A stretch of 64,000 nt of DNA from CAKZLS01 sp963771545 (GTDB taxonomy: Bacteria; Pseudomonadota; Alphaproteobacteria; Rhodospirillales; Defluviicoccaceae), in assembly GCA_963771545.1 (NCBI GenBank), contig CAVYTX010000002.1, forward strand, positions 1,736,001-1,800,000. The letters are read 5' to 3'. Shown one piece after another: positions 35,132 through 43,219 of the stretch. Both the position numbers and the translations under genes were made by a program. Within the stretch, counting starts at the first letter, position 1; each line of letters begins with the position of its first letter. The notes below the pieces were generated by a model. The model saw only the letters and a list, made by a program, of their open reading frames with translations, made no database searches and had not been told where the DNA came from.

Positions 35132-35883
35132 CCGGCGGCGCGCGATTTCTCCCGGTCCTCATGGGCCTGCTGGTGGCCGGCGGCGCAGCCGCCGAGGAAA
35201 CCCAGCCCGACGGCGCGCCGGCGGATTGGCCGGAACCGGTCATGGACTCGCAGACCTTCTATTTCTTCAAGACCGACCGCCTGGAATATCAGACCAACGA
35301 GGGCGACGGCCTTTTGGTGTGGGACGCCGAGGGTTGGGTCGGCGGTGATTACAACAAGCTCTGGATCAAGTCCGAAGGCGAATATTTGTTCGAGCGGGAA
35401 CGGGTCGAGGAGGCCGAACTGCAGGCGCTCTACAGCCGCGCCATCGCGCCGTTCTTCGATGTGCAGGCCGGGGTGCGCCATGACTTCAAACCCGATCCCT
35501 CGCGCACGTTTGGCGTCCTCGGCGTTCAGGGCCTCGCGCCCTATTGGTTCGAAATCGACGCGGCCGGGTTCGTCAGCGACGAAGGCGACGTGTCCGCGCG
35601 CCTGGAAGCGGAGTATGAATTTCTGTTCACCCAGAAGCTCATTCTCCAGCCGCGCACGGAGTTGAACTTCGCCGTTCAGGACGTCAAGAAGCTCGGCGTC
35701 GGTTCCGGTTTGAGCACCGCCGAACTGGGGCTGCGGCTGCGCTATGAGATCGTGCGGGAGTTCGCGCCTTATATCGGCGTCTCGTGGACGCGGCTTGTGG
35801 GAAAAACCGAGGACTTTGCCCGCGACGAGGGAGAGAACGTCAGCAGCGTCTCGTTCGTCGCCGGCGTCCGGCTGTGGTTTTAG
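35128..35883 (+). CDS. copB: Outer-membrane copper resistance protein CopB
   Basis: 251 aa; the ATG at 35128 overlaps the copA stop. Signal peptide (FLPVLMGLLVAGGAAA), then a barrel-forming sequence: DRLEYQTNEGDGLLVWDAEGWVGGDYNKLWIKSEGE, the CopB signature, LQALYSRAIAPFFDVQAGVRHD, and ending in VAGVRLWF with the terminal Phe of outer-membrane proteins. The usual Met-rich N-terminal repeat of CopB is absent here; the separate Met-rich gene downstream may replace it. Confidence 0.92.
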   Translation: MTGGARFLPVLMGLLVAGGAAAEETQPDGAPADWPEPVMDSQTFYFFKTDRLEYQTNEGDGLLVWDAEGWVGGDYNKLWIKSEGEYLFERERVEEAELQALYSRAIAPFFDVQAGVRHDFKPDPSRTFGVLGVQGLAPYWFEIDAAGFVSDEGDVSARLEAEYEFLFTQKLILQPRTELNFAVQDVKKLGVGSGLSTAELGLRLRYEIVREFAPYIGVSWTRLVGKTEDFARDEGENVSSVSFVAGVRLWF

Positions 35884-36013
35884 GGAGCGGAGGGCGCGTC
35901 AGTTTTGGAGCCCGCCCAGCTTCAAGACAATCGGAGAGATGTCGCTCGCCGTGCCCGAGGCCCCGGCCGGGCGATGCCGTGTCCTGTGGCCTCAACACAA
36001 GGATGAGAAGAAC

Positions 36014-36511
36014 ATGAACCTTCGACAGACAATCATGGCGAGCGCCGTTGCAATCGCGCTCGCACCCGCGGCCCTCGCACAACCCGCGCCGGCGCAACAG
36101 CCAAGCGACCCGTTTGAACAGATGCAGCGGATGATGGATGAGGCCCAACGAACGACCGATCCCGCGGAACGTCGCAAGCTGATGCAAGAACACATGAACA
36201 AGATGCATGAGCAGATGCAATCCATGGGCGGCATGATGGGCGGCGGCCAAGGCGGCATGATGGGCGGCGGCCAAGGCGGCATGATGGGCGGCGGCCAAGG
36301 CGGCATGATGGGCGGCGGCCAAGGCGGCATGATGGGCGGCGGCCAAGGCGGCATGATGGGCGGCGGCCAAGGCGGCATGATGGATAGTATGCAAGGTCAA
36401 ATGCAGCAAATGCATGAGCGCATGGACATGATGCAACAAATGATGGAGCAGATGATGGGCCAGCAGGAGATGATGATGGACATGGAGGACGGCAAGGCCG
36501 GCAAACAATAG
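36014..36511 (+). CDS. Met/Gly-rich periplasmic protein with six identical 8-residue repeats
   Basis: 165 aa, ATG at 36014. Signal peptide (MASAVAIALAPAALAQPAPA), then a helical Met/Gln-rich region (DPFEQMQRMMDEAQRT), then six copies of GMMGGGQG, and a C-terminal Met-rich segment (MQQMHERMDMMQQMMEQMMGQQEMMMD). More than one fifth of the residues are Met. By analogy with Met-rich segments of CopB, CopA and CusF it probably binds Cu(I) or Ag(I). Follows copB by 130 bp. Confidence 0.75.
   Translation: MNLRQTIMASAVAIALAPAALAQPAPAQQPSDPFEQMQRMMDEAQRTTDPAERRKLMQEHMNKMHEQMQSMGGMMGGGQGGMMGGGQGGMMGGGQGGMMGGGQGGMMGGGQGGMMGGGQGGMMDSMQGQMQQMHERMDMMQQMMEQMMGQQEMMMDMEDGKAGKQ
36230..36373 (+). repeat. Six perfect in-frame 24-bp tandem repeats
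   Basis: Unit GGCATGATGGGCGGCGGC plus CAAGGC, repeated six times without a base change; it codes GMMGGGQG. Perfect identity, including third codon positions, implies recent expansion or homogenisation. Confidence 0.95.
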
Positions 36512-36580
36512 ATGCCGTGTCCCGGCATGTCGCACCCGTCGATGGGGAACGGCGCTCAACATCAACGAGGGGAACGAGCC

Positions 36581-37003
36581 ATGAAACATCGTCCGCTGAC
36601 CACGCGCCAAATCGACGTCACGGACGCGCGTAGTACGACTACTGAAGCCCCACGAAAGAAGAGCGCCACGGTTTTGGGGGCGATACTCGTGGGCGCGGTT
36701 TCAATGGCGGCCATTCCCTCGCTCGCCCGGGCCCAACCAGCGGACGATAACTACGGCGCCCATATGATGTGGGACGGCGGGTGGCCCGGAATGATCATCG
36801 GATCGCTGATAATGATCCTTTTCTTCGCCGCGATCGTCGCCGTGGCCGTTCTTGTTGTTCGCTGGCTCGGCGGCGCGGGACACCGTTCGTCACCAGCCGC
36901 CACCTCCGATAAGACGCCTCTCGATATTCTCAAGGAGCGCTTCGCGCGCGGCGAGATCGACAAGGCGGAGTATGAAGAACGCCGCCGGTTGATCGAGAGC
37001 TGA
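36581..37003 (+). CDS. SHOCT-domain membrane protein
   Basis: 140 aa, ATG at 36581 with GAGGGGAA upstream. A first hydrophobic segment (VLGAILVGAVSMAAIPSLARA) may be a signal anchor, a second (MIIGSLIMILFFAAIVAVAVLVVRWLG) is a clear membrane helix, and the C-terminus is a SHOCT motif (PLDILKERFARGEIDKAEYEERRRLIE). This arrangement is frequent in copper clusters, where its function is unknown. Confidence 0.8.
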   Translation: MKHRPLTTRQIDVTDARSTTTEAPRKKSATVLGAILVGAVSMAAIPSLARAQPADDNYGAHMMWDGGWPGMIIGSLIMILFFAAIVAVAVLVVRWLGGAGHRSSPAATSDKTPLDILKERFARGEIDKAEYEERRRLIES

Positions 37004-37012
37004 GGCGGCGGA

Positions 37013-37843
37013 GTGGAAACCAGGATTGCGCCCCGGTCGGCGGAAGAACCGTCGAGAGGGCGGTCAAGAAAGTGGCGCACGCTCGCAAAGCTCCTGGCTG
37101 CGTTCGCGATCGTGTTCATGCTGCTGGGAACACTTTGGCTTCAATCCGAAACGGAGGTCTTGGCGACCGTTCTCGACGGCGCGACCCTTCGCGACGAGAT
37201 CCTCCGTCTCGGGCCGTGGGGACCAGTTGCCATCGTCGGCCTGATGACGCTCGCCGTCGTCGCAAGCCCGATACCCAGCGCGCCCATCGCGCTGACCGCC
37301 GGCGTGGCCTATGGCCACACCTGGGGAACGATCTATGTTCTCATCGGCGCGGAAATGGGAGCGCTCATCGCATTCGGGATCGCTCGTTTTCTCGGATACG
37401 AGGCGATACAGCGATGGTTCGGTGATCGACTGGCGTTCCGGCATCCGCGCTCTCAGCACGCCCTCATGGGCATTGTCTTCGTATCGCGGCTCATGCCCTT
37501 CCTGTCCTTCGATCTCATCAGTTATGCGGCGGGTGTCACGCCACTCAAGCTTTGGCGTTTCGCGATCGCGACGCTGGCGGGCATTGTTCCGGCCAGCTTT
37601 CTCTTGGCGCATTTCGGTGAAGAATTGGCCTCGGCCGACGCGACGAAGTTGGCCGCCATCATTCTTGGCTTGGGAGCCATTTCGATTATTCCCATCGCGG
37701 TGAAGGTCCTTCGTTCGAAAAAATCTCACCCCGCGACGGACGGCGGGCCCGCTAGAGATAGGAAAAACCCACGACCAAAATCGCCATTGCAAAACGGACC
37801 ACCTCGCCACAATCCGCGGGCGCCAAAGGCGGCGCGTCGATGA
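37013..37843 (+). CDS. TVP38/TMEM64 (VTT-domain) membrane protein
   Basis: 276 aa from the GTG at 37013, nine bases after the SHOCT gene. Basic N-terminus, then about six membrane segments with the VTT pattern: LGPWGPVAIVGLMTLAVVASPIPSAPIALTAG, GAEMGALIAFGIARFLGYEAIQRWFG, VFVSRLMPFLSFDLISYAAGVTPLKLWRF. DedA/VTT proteins are scramblase- or transporter-like. The C-terminal about 40 residues are Pro/Arg-rich. It overlaps the next gene start by four bases. Confidence 0.85.
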   Translation: METRIAPRSAEEPSRGRSRKWRTLAKLLAAFAIVFMLLGTLWLQSETEVLATVLDGATLRDEILRLGPWGPVAIVGLMTLAVVASPIPSAPIALTAGVAYGHTWGTIYVLIGAEMGALIAFGIARFLGYEAIQRWFGDRLAFRHPRSQHALMGIVFVSRLMPFLSFDLISYAAGVTPLKLWRFAIATLAGIVPASFLLAHFGEELASADATKLAAIILGLGAISIIPIAVKVLRSKKSHPATDGGPARDRKNPRPKSPLQNGPPRHNPRAPKAARR

Positions 37844-39162
37844 AGGACGACTACAAGGCCAACAGTGTTACCCTGCTCGGCGCCGTTTCGATGGGAACCG
37901 GCGTGATGATCGGCGCCGGCATATTCGCACTGACCGGTCAGGTCGCCGAACTCGCCGGCGCCCTCTTTCCCCTCGCTTTCCTTGCCGCCGCGATCGTGAC
38001 GGGGTTCAGCGCCTATTCATACATCAAGATGTCGAACGCCTATCCCTCGGCCGGCGGCATCGCAATGTTCCTGCAGAAAGCATACGGGCCCAGCGTGATG
38101 ACGGGGGCGTGTGCGCTGCTGATGGCCGCCTCCATGGTTATTAGCGAAAGCCTGGTGGCCCGCACCTTCGGAACCTATGCGCTACAGGTGTTCGACACTG
38201 AGTACACCCGCCTGCTTGTTCCCGCACTCGGGGTCGGGCTGATCTTCTGCGCTTTTCTCGTCAACATTTCTGGCAACCGGCTGGTCGGCGCTTTTTCGTT
38301 CGCGATGGCCCTCGCCAAGATCGGCGGAATTGTTGTCTTCGCCTTGGCCACTTTATGGGCCGCCGGCATAAGTTTCGAACCGGCGAGCGGCGATGGCATT
38401 GAGACGTCGCCCGAGGGCTTTCTGGCCGGGGTCGCTCTCGCGATTCTCGCCTACAAGGGTTTCACGACAATTACCAATAGTGGTTCGGAACTTGTCGACC
38501 CGCATCGGAATGTCGGTCGCGCCATCATCTTCTCGATCGCGATTTGTGTCGTGATTTACGTGCTGGTTGCATTTGCGGTCGGCTCCAGTCTAACGCTTTC
38601 TGAAATTATCGGCGCCAAGGACTTTTCTCTCGCCGAGGCCGCGCGGCCCGCGCTCGGTGACTATGGCCTCTGGTTTACCGTGGCGATGGCCATTGTCGCC
38701 ACCGCTTCCGGCTTGATCGCCAGCGTTTTCGCCGTTTCCCGCATGCTCGCCATGCTGACCGACATGGAGTTGATCCCGCATCGGCATTTCGGTATGCCTG
38801 GCCGGATTCAAAAGCACACGCTCGTTTACACGGTCGTCATCGCCTCCCTCTTGACGATCTTCTTCGATCTCAGCCGCATCGCTTCGCTCGGCGTGATCTT
38901 CTATCTCATCATGGATATTGCCGTTCACTGGGGCGTGTTCCGCCATCTGCGGCGAGACGTGAAGGCCAGCGCCGTCCTCCTTCTGAGCGCGATCGCCCTC
39001 GACACCGTCATGCTGAGCGCATTCATGGTCATGAAGGCGTTATCCGACCCCTTGATCATCGTAGTTTCGATCATCGGGATCGCACTGATATTCGGTTTTG
39101 AAGCGTTGTTTCTCCGACCGCGCCGTGAGACCACGGAGGGGCCGCACAGGCGGCATTCATAG
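37840..39162 (+). CDS. APC-superfamily amino acid permease-like transporter
   Basis: 440 aa, ATG at 37840 overlapping the previous stop. The first helix has the APC motif GTGVMIGAGIFALTGQVAELAG; later LAILAYKGFTTITNSGSELVDPHRNVGRAI and FAVSRMLAMLTDMELIPHRHFG are typical of the family. Twelve hydrophobic segments. The substrate is not evident; its position in a metal island suggests import of an amino acid or thiol precursor, but this is inference. Confidence 0.85.
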   Translation: MKDDYKANSVTLLGAVSMGTGVMIGAGIFALTGQVAELAGALFPLAFLAAAIVTGFSAYSYIKMSNAYPSAGGIAMFLQKAYGPSVMTGACALLMAASMVISESLVARTFGTYALQVFDTEYTRLLVPALGVGLIFCAFLVNISGNRLVGAFSFAMALAKIGGIVVFALATLWAAGISFEPASGDGIETSPEGFLAGVALAILAYKGFTTITNSGSELVDPHRNVGRAIIFSIAICVVIYVLVAFAVGSSLTLSEIIGAKDFSLAEAARPALGDYGLWFTVAMAIVATASGLIASVFAVSRMLAMLTDMELIPHRHFGMPGRIQKHTLVYTVVIASLLTIFFDLSRIASLGVIFYLIMDIAVHWGVFRHLRRDVKASAVLLLSAIALDTVMLSAFMVMKALSDPLIIVVSIIGIALIFGFEALFLRPRRETTEGPHRRHS

Positions 39163-39176
39163 GTTCGAAATTCAGC

Positions 39177-39199
39177 TGTCGATGATGTCGTCATCGACA
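39177..39199. promoter_or_regulatory. 9-bp perfect inverted repeat before the DUF318-type permease
   Basis: TGTCGATGA (39177-39185) and TCATCGACA (39191-39199), separated by five bases, end 20 bp before the ATG at 39220. The size and position fit an operator or a translational hairpin. It does not match the paired box found elsewhere in the island. Confidence 0.5.
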
Positions 39200-39219
39200 A
39201 TCGTAACTGGAAGGTGAAT

Positions 39220-40439
39220 ATGCAGGATGCCACGATCTGCAGATTTACGGCGAGGCGGCGAGAACGTCGCTCGGATTTTTCTGGAAAGCCGGCTGGGCAT
39301 TCGTGCTCGGATACTTCGTGAGTGGCATGATTCAGGCTTTCGTACCGAAGGACAAGCTGACCCGGCACATGGGCGCCGCCGACCTCCACAGCATTTCCCT
39401 CGCGACGGTATTCGGCTCGGCGTCGTCGTCGTGCTCGTTCGCGGCGCTGGCGGCGGCGCGCTCCCTTATCCTCAAGGGGGCTCATTTCTTGGCCGCCGTG
39501 GCGTTCATGTTCGCCTCGACCAACCTGGTCATCGAGCTCGGTATCCTGATTTTGATTTTTCTCGGTTGGCAATTTCTCGCCGCCGAGGTTGTCGGCGGGC
39601 TGGTTCTGATCGCCATCAGCAGCCTGTTGATCCGGGCGACCTATCCCGAGGCGTGGCTTAAAGAAGCGCGGGAGAAAGTGTCGGAGGACACCGGCGAAGA
39701 GGAACAGGATTTCGACTGGCGGGAGCGGATTCGCACCCGCATGGGTTGGCACCTGGTCGGCAACAAATTCGTCATGGACTGGCGCATGGTGTGGAAGGAA
39801 ATCCTGATCGGGTTCACCATTGCCGGCTTCGTCGCCGTGCTGGTGCCGGAGGCGTGGTGGGCCCGGATCTTTCTCGTGGACATGGCCTCGGAGCTACCGG
39901 CGTGGCTGGTCGCCCTGGAGAACGCGGCGCTCGCGCCATTCGTGGCCGCCGCGACCTTCATCGGCTCCATGGGCAACATCCCTCTGGCGACCGTGCTGAA
40001 CGCCAACGGCGTGCTGTTCGCGGGGGTCATGGGGTTTATTTACTCGGACCTCATGGTGCCGCCCCTGGTGGCCGTCAACGCCAAGTACTACGGCTGGCGG
40101 GTGGCGCTCTACATCGCCGGCGTCATGTACGTCAGCATCGTCGCCACCGCGCTAATCCTGAGCGGCCTTTTCGCGCTTCTCGGTATCGTTCCCGAGAGCG
40201 GCAAGGCGGTCACCGAGGTCGTCCAGTTCAAAATCGACTATACATTCTGGTTGAACATGCTGTTCGTCGGCGTCACCGGCTGGCTTATCTATCTCTGGCG
40301 CCAGCATGTTAAGGAACACGGCGCGATGGCGCACGACATGGAAGGCGACGGCCACATCAAGACGATCGCGGCCTATGTGGCGATGGCCATCATGGCCGGC
40401 GGACTTCTGTCATGGGTGCTCGCTGGAACTGCGACGTAG
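39220..40439 (+). pseudogene. DUF318/ArsP-type permease, frameshifted in codons 6-7
   Basis: The ATG at 39220 with GGAAGG upstream gives MQDATI; one base appears lost in ATCTGCAG (about 39237), after which the next frame continues QIYGEAARTSLGFFWKAGWAFVLGYFVSGMIQAFVPKDKLTRHMG without a break to 40439. Later motifs: FGSASSSCSFAALAAARSLILKGAHFLAAVAFMFASTNLVIELG and AATFIGSMGNIPLATVLNANGVLFAG, characteristic of two-repeat permeases of the ArsP/DUF318 family. A GTG at 39303 could restart translation but would lose the first helix. Substrate unknown. Confidence 0.8.
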
Positions 40440-40543
40440 GGGGTCGCCTGCGATCGCCGGGGCTGTGTTCACGGCGTCAGCAACAGAACGCCACGCCCGT
40501 CAGGATAAGAATTCGGAGAGCGGCGCGTTAATTTGTGCCAAAC

Positions 40544-40568
40544 CTTGTCAACCGGCTACATTGACAAG
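40544..40568. promoter_or_regulatory. Inverted repeat in the response-regulator promoter
   Basis: CTTGTCAA at 40544-40551 and TTGACAAG at 40561-40568 form a perfect 8-bp inverted repeat with a 9-bp spacer, 54 bp before the regulator ATG. It shares the TTGACAA core of the island's operators, suggesting autoregulation, but in a different geometry. Confidence 0.6.
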
Positions 40569-40622
40569 GCTTGTGACATTTTTCTTCCGCCAGCCGTGTC
40601 TACCTTTCATATACTTTGCACC

Positions 40623-41342
40623 ATGAAGGACATTCCGCACATTCTCGTGGTCGACGATCATCGGGAGATCCGTGATCTCGTGGCCAAGTTCATGGGAGAG
40701 CATGGCTTCCGGGTCAGCACCGCCCAGGACGGTAGGGCCATGCGCAAGGTGCTGGACAGCAGTCAGGTCGATTTGATCGTTCTGGACCTGATGCTGCCGG
40801 GTGAGGATGGTCTAACTATTTGCCGGGAATTGCGTGGAAAATCGAACATTCCGGTGGTCATGCTGACGGCGATGGGCGAGGAAACCGATCGTATCGTTGG
40901 CTTGGAGATGGGCGCCGACGACTACCTGCCCAAGCCGTTCAGTCCGAGAGAACTCCTTGCGCGCGTACGAGCCGTATTGCGGCGCGCTCAAAGTTTTCCC
41001 GAGCGCGGCGCTCCACCCGAGGAACCCGTCGTGATGTTCGAAAGCTGGAAATTCAACATTGCGCGAAGGGAACTCGAGGACGCCGATGGAACCGTGATCT
41101 CGTTAAGCACGGGCGAGTTCAATCTCCTGCACGTCTTCGCCCAGCATCCGGGGAGGGTGCTTAATCGCGATCAACTCATCGATCTGACCCAGGGTCGCGA
41201 GGCGACACCCTTTGATCGAAGCATCGATACGTTGGTGAGCCGTTTGCGTAAGAAGATCGAAGAGGACCCGAAGAACCCGACGATCATCAAAACGGTGTGG
41301 GGCGGCGGGTATGTGTTTACGCCCGCCGTTGAGTCCGCATGA
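40623..41342 (+). CDS. OmpR-family response regulator, probably copper/silver-responsive
   Basis: 239 aa from the ATG at 40623. Receiver domain with the acidic pair VVDDHRE, phospho-acceptor LIVLDLMLPGEDG, and LGEMGADDYLPKPFSP-like switch (LEMGADDYLPKPFSP). C-terminal winged helix with LSTGEFNLLHVFAQHPGRVLNRDQL and DRSIDTLVSRLRKKIEEDP plus KTVWGGGYVF. It overlaps the histidine kinase by four bases. Its place between the cop and cus genes, and TTGACAA-type repeats in its own promoter, suggest that it binds the paired boxes of the island. The metal is inferred from context. Confidence 0.9.
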   Translation: MKDIPHILVVDDHREIRDLVAKFMGEHGFRVSTAQDGRAMRKVLDSSQVDLIVLDLMLPGEDGLTICRELRGKSNIPVVMLTAMGEETDRIVGLEMGADDYLPKPFSPRELLARVRAVLRRAQSFPERGAPPEEPVVMFESWKFNIARRELEDADGTVISLSTGEFNLLHVFAQHPGRVLNRDQLIDLTQGREATPFDRSIDTLVSRLRKKIEEDPKNPTIIKTVWGGGYVFTPAVESA

Positions 41343-42730
41343 GACGCCTGCTACCGCGGAGTCTCGCAGGACAAACGATCCTGGTCTTGCTGGTGGGGCT
41401 TACCGTTTCGCATTTGTTGAGCATGGCGATCTACTTCTCGGATCGCGCCGAGATGCTGGTGCTTGCGAGCGACCAACAGATGGCGCTCCGTATCGCGGAG
41501 ATCACCCGACTTTTGCAGGAGACTCCGCCGGATTTGCGCGGGCGCTTCGTCCATGCCGCCAACAGCCCGTCGCTCCATGTGACCCTGGCCCCGGAGAGTC
41601 TGCTGGCGCAACCGACCGATGACGACTGGCGATCGGCAGTGCTGGAGAGATATCTGGCGCGTTTGATTCCAGCCGATTCCTCGCATGTCGTCGTTCAGTG
41701 GCTGGAGGTGCCTGACGCCCGCCATCATCTCGACGCTTCATCGCCGATGTCTTGGGTGCGGGCTCACGTGGCGCAAATAATGACTGGCGCGCCGCTCGAG
41801 CACGCGGTCAAAGCGTCGGTTCGCCTTCACGACGGGCAATGGGTAAACTTTGCGACTACCTTCCCGAAGTCCGAACATTTCTGGTCCAACCAAGCGGTTC
41901 TCTCGACGGCTCTGATGACGATCGCCGTTGCTCTGTTGTCGCTGTGGGTCGTGCGGCGTATGACCCGGCCCCTTCGCGCCTTCGCCAGCGCTTCCGAGCG
42001 ATTGGGACGCGACGTCAATGTGCCGCCCGTTGAAGAGGCCGGACCACTGGAGGTTCGCCAAGCCATTCGCGCGTTCAACAAGATGCAAGAACGGTTGCGC
42101 CGCCTCATCGAGAATCGAACGCGAATGCTGGCGGCGATCTCCCACGACCTCAGGACACCAATAACACTCCTGCGTCTGCGCGCCGAATACATCGAGCCCG
42201 AGGAGGAAAAACGGAAAACGCTGGCCACTCTGGCCGAGATGGAGAGTATGATCGCGTCCACCATGGCTTTCGCGCAAGACGACGCGGAGCAAGAGGAGCC
42301 CCGCATCGTTGACCTGCCGTCGCTGGTGGCGAGCATTTGCGACAATATGACGGACGCCGGTCATCAGGTGGAATTCGAGGAAACCCCGCCACTGAAATAC
42401 TCCTGTCGTCCGTTCGCGCTCAGGCGGGCCCTCACGAACCTTATCGAAAACGCCATCAAGTATGGTGGCCATGCCAAAGTGAAGGTCTCCTCGTGTCAGG
42501 GTGTCGTAAAGATCGTGGTCGATGACAACGGCCCCGGTATTCCAGATGGTGAACTGGACGAGGTCTTCGCGCCTTTCTATCGCCTGGAACGCTCGCGGAG
42601 CCGTGAAACCGGCGGCGTGGGCCTGGGGCTGAGCATAGCCCGAACCATCGCCCACGCGCACGGCGGCGAGATCATCTTGTCGAACCGGATTGGGGGCGGG
42701 TTGCGAGCGACAATCCAACTGCCGCTATAA
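41339..42730 (+). CDS. Sensor histidine kinase, EnvZ-like, partner of the upstream regulator
   Basis: 463 aa. N-terminal helix (ILVLLVGLTVSHLLSMAIYF), a periplasmic sensor of about 150 residues, a second helix (VLSTALMTIAVALLSLWVV), HAMP linker (RRMTRPLRAFASASERLGRDV), phospho-acceptor H-box AAISHDLRTPITLLRLRAE, and the ATPase core N-box LTNLIENAIKYG, then DDNGPGIPDGELDEVFAPFYR and GGVGLGLSIARTIAHAHGG. All catalytic motifs are intact. The periplasmic sensor has few Met/His residues, so metal binding there is not obvious. Confidence 0.92.
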   Translation: MRRLLPRSLAGQTILVLLVGLTVSHLLSMAIYFSDRAEMLVLASDQQMALRIAEITRLLQETPPDLRGRFVHAANSPSLHVTLAPESLLAQPTDDDWRSAVLERYLARLIPADSSHVVVQWLEVPDARHHLDASSPMSWVRAHVAQIMTGAPLEHAVKASVRLHDGQWVNFATTFPKSEHFWSNQAVLSTALMTIAVALLSLWVVRRMTRPLRAFASASERLGRDVNVPPVEEAGPLEVRQAIRAFNKMQERLRRLIENRTRMLAAISHDLRTPITLLRLRAEYIEPEEEKRKTLATLAEMESMIASTMAFAQDDAEQEEPRIVDLPSLVASICDNMTDAGHQVEFEETPPLKYSCRPFALRRALTNLIENAIKYGGHAKVKVSSCQGVVKIVVDDNGPGIPDGELDEVFAPFYRLERSRSRETGGVGLGLSIARTIAHAHGGEIILSNRIGGGLRATIQLPL

Positions 42731-42753
42731 CGGTCCCTCTGCTCTCACTATGC

Positions 42754-42818
42754 GTGACAAACTTTGTCACAAAAAAGCCTGAGGTTGACAAACTTCAGAG
42801 AAATGTTTCTTCTACTAT
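42754..42818 (+). promoter_or_regulatory. Paired-box promoter of the cus operon
   Basis: GTGACAAACTTTGTCAC (42754-42770) is a perfect 17-bp palindrome and the clearest copy of the island's operator. The second box TTGACAAACTTC has ACAAAC at 42788, 31 bp after the first. TACTAT at 42813-42818 lies 22 nt after GACA and would be the -10. The untranslated leader to the outer-membrane-factor gene is then about 400 nt. Confidence 0.78.
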
Positions 42819-42948
42819 TTTCATCAAATGTTTCGACTACCATAAGTAACCATTACGTTTCGGCGGGGAGATTCCGGGGTTGAAGAAGGGGCCAGTACAG
42901 TAACAAAGAGCCCGAAGAAACCAACCACTTCTGAAAGGAGGCATTTTA

Positions 42949-43056
42949 GTGTTCCTCACGTACTCCCCAGTCAATGCTCTCACAACCTTCTCTAAATTCG
43001 CAGAGATCCTGCCATTACGCCCAGAGTTACCGCAACCGACGGCCCACAGCGTTTGA
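42949..43056 (+). CDS. Possible 35-codon leader ORF before the cus operon
   Basis: Within the 490-base gap between the kinase and cusC, a GTG at 42949 follows AAAGGAGG by seven bases, the best ribosome site of the gap. The peptide is MFLTYSPVNALTTFSKFAEI followed by 15 more residues ending THSV-like (PTAHSV). It has no Cys or His cluster. It could be a leader peptide controlling downstream translation, or a small-gene remnant. The rest of 42731-43219 shows the operator pair and no other convincing gene. Confidence 0.35.
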   Translation: MFLTYSPVNALTTFSKFAEILPLRPELPQPTAHSV

Positions 43057-43219
43057 GCCGCGAGCGACGCCGTACGCTTGCGGTTCATCAGCTCAACTCT
43101 CTTTCATCACGTCAAACCTGACCCGTCCTTCCCTTGCGCCCTGAGTCGGGCAAGAAATCCGAGCGGTTCACTCACGCACCCATGGGTGCGCACGAAATCA
43201 CATGAGAGGTCGAGAGGCC

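Noticed and set aside
36230..36373. Regular repeats that could suggest a CRISPR array
   Set aside because: Units are contiguous 24-mers without spacers and lie in frame inside a Met-rich protein gene.
42837..43088. 83-codon minus-strand open frame in the cus leader
   Set aside because: No ribosome site, no hydrophobic or domain pattern, and opposite to the operator-driven transcription.
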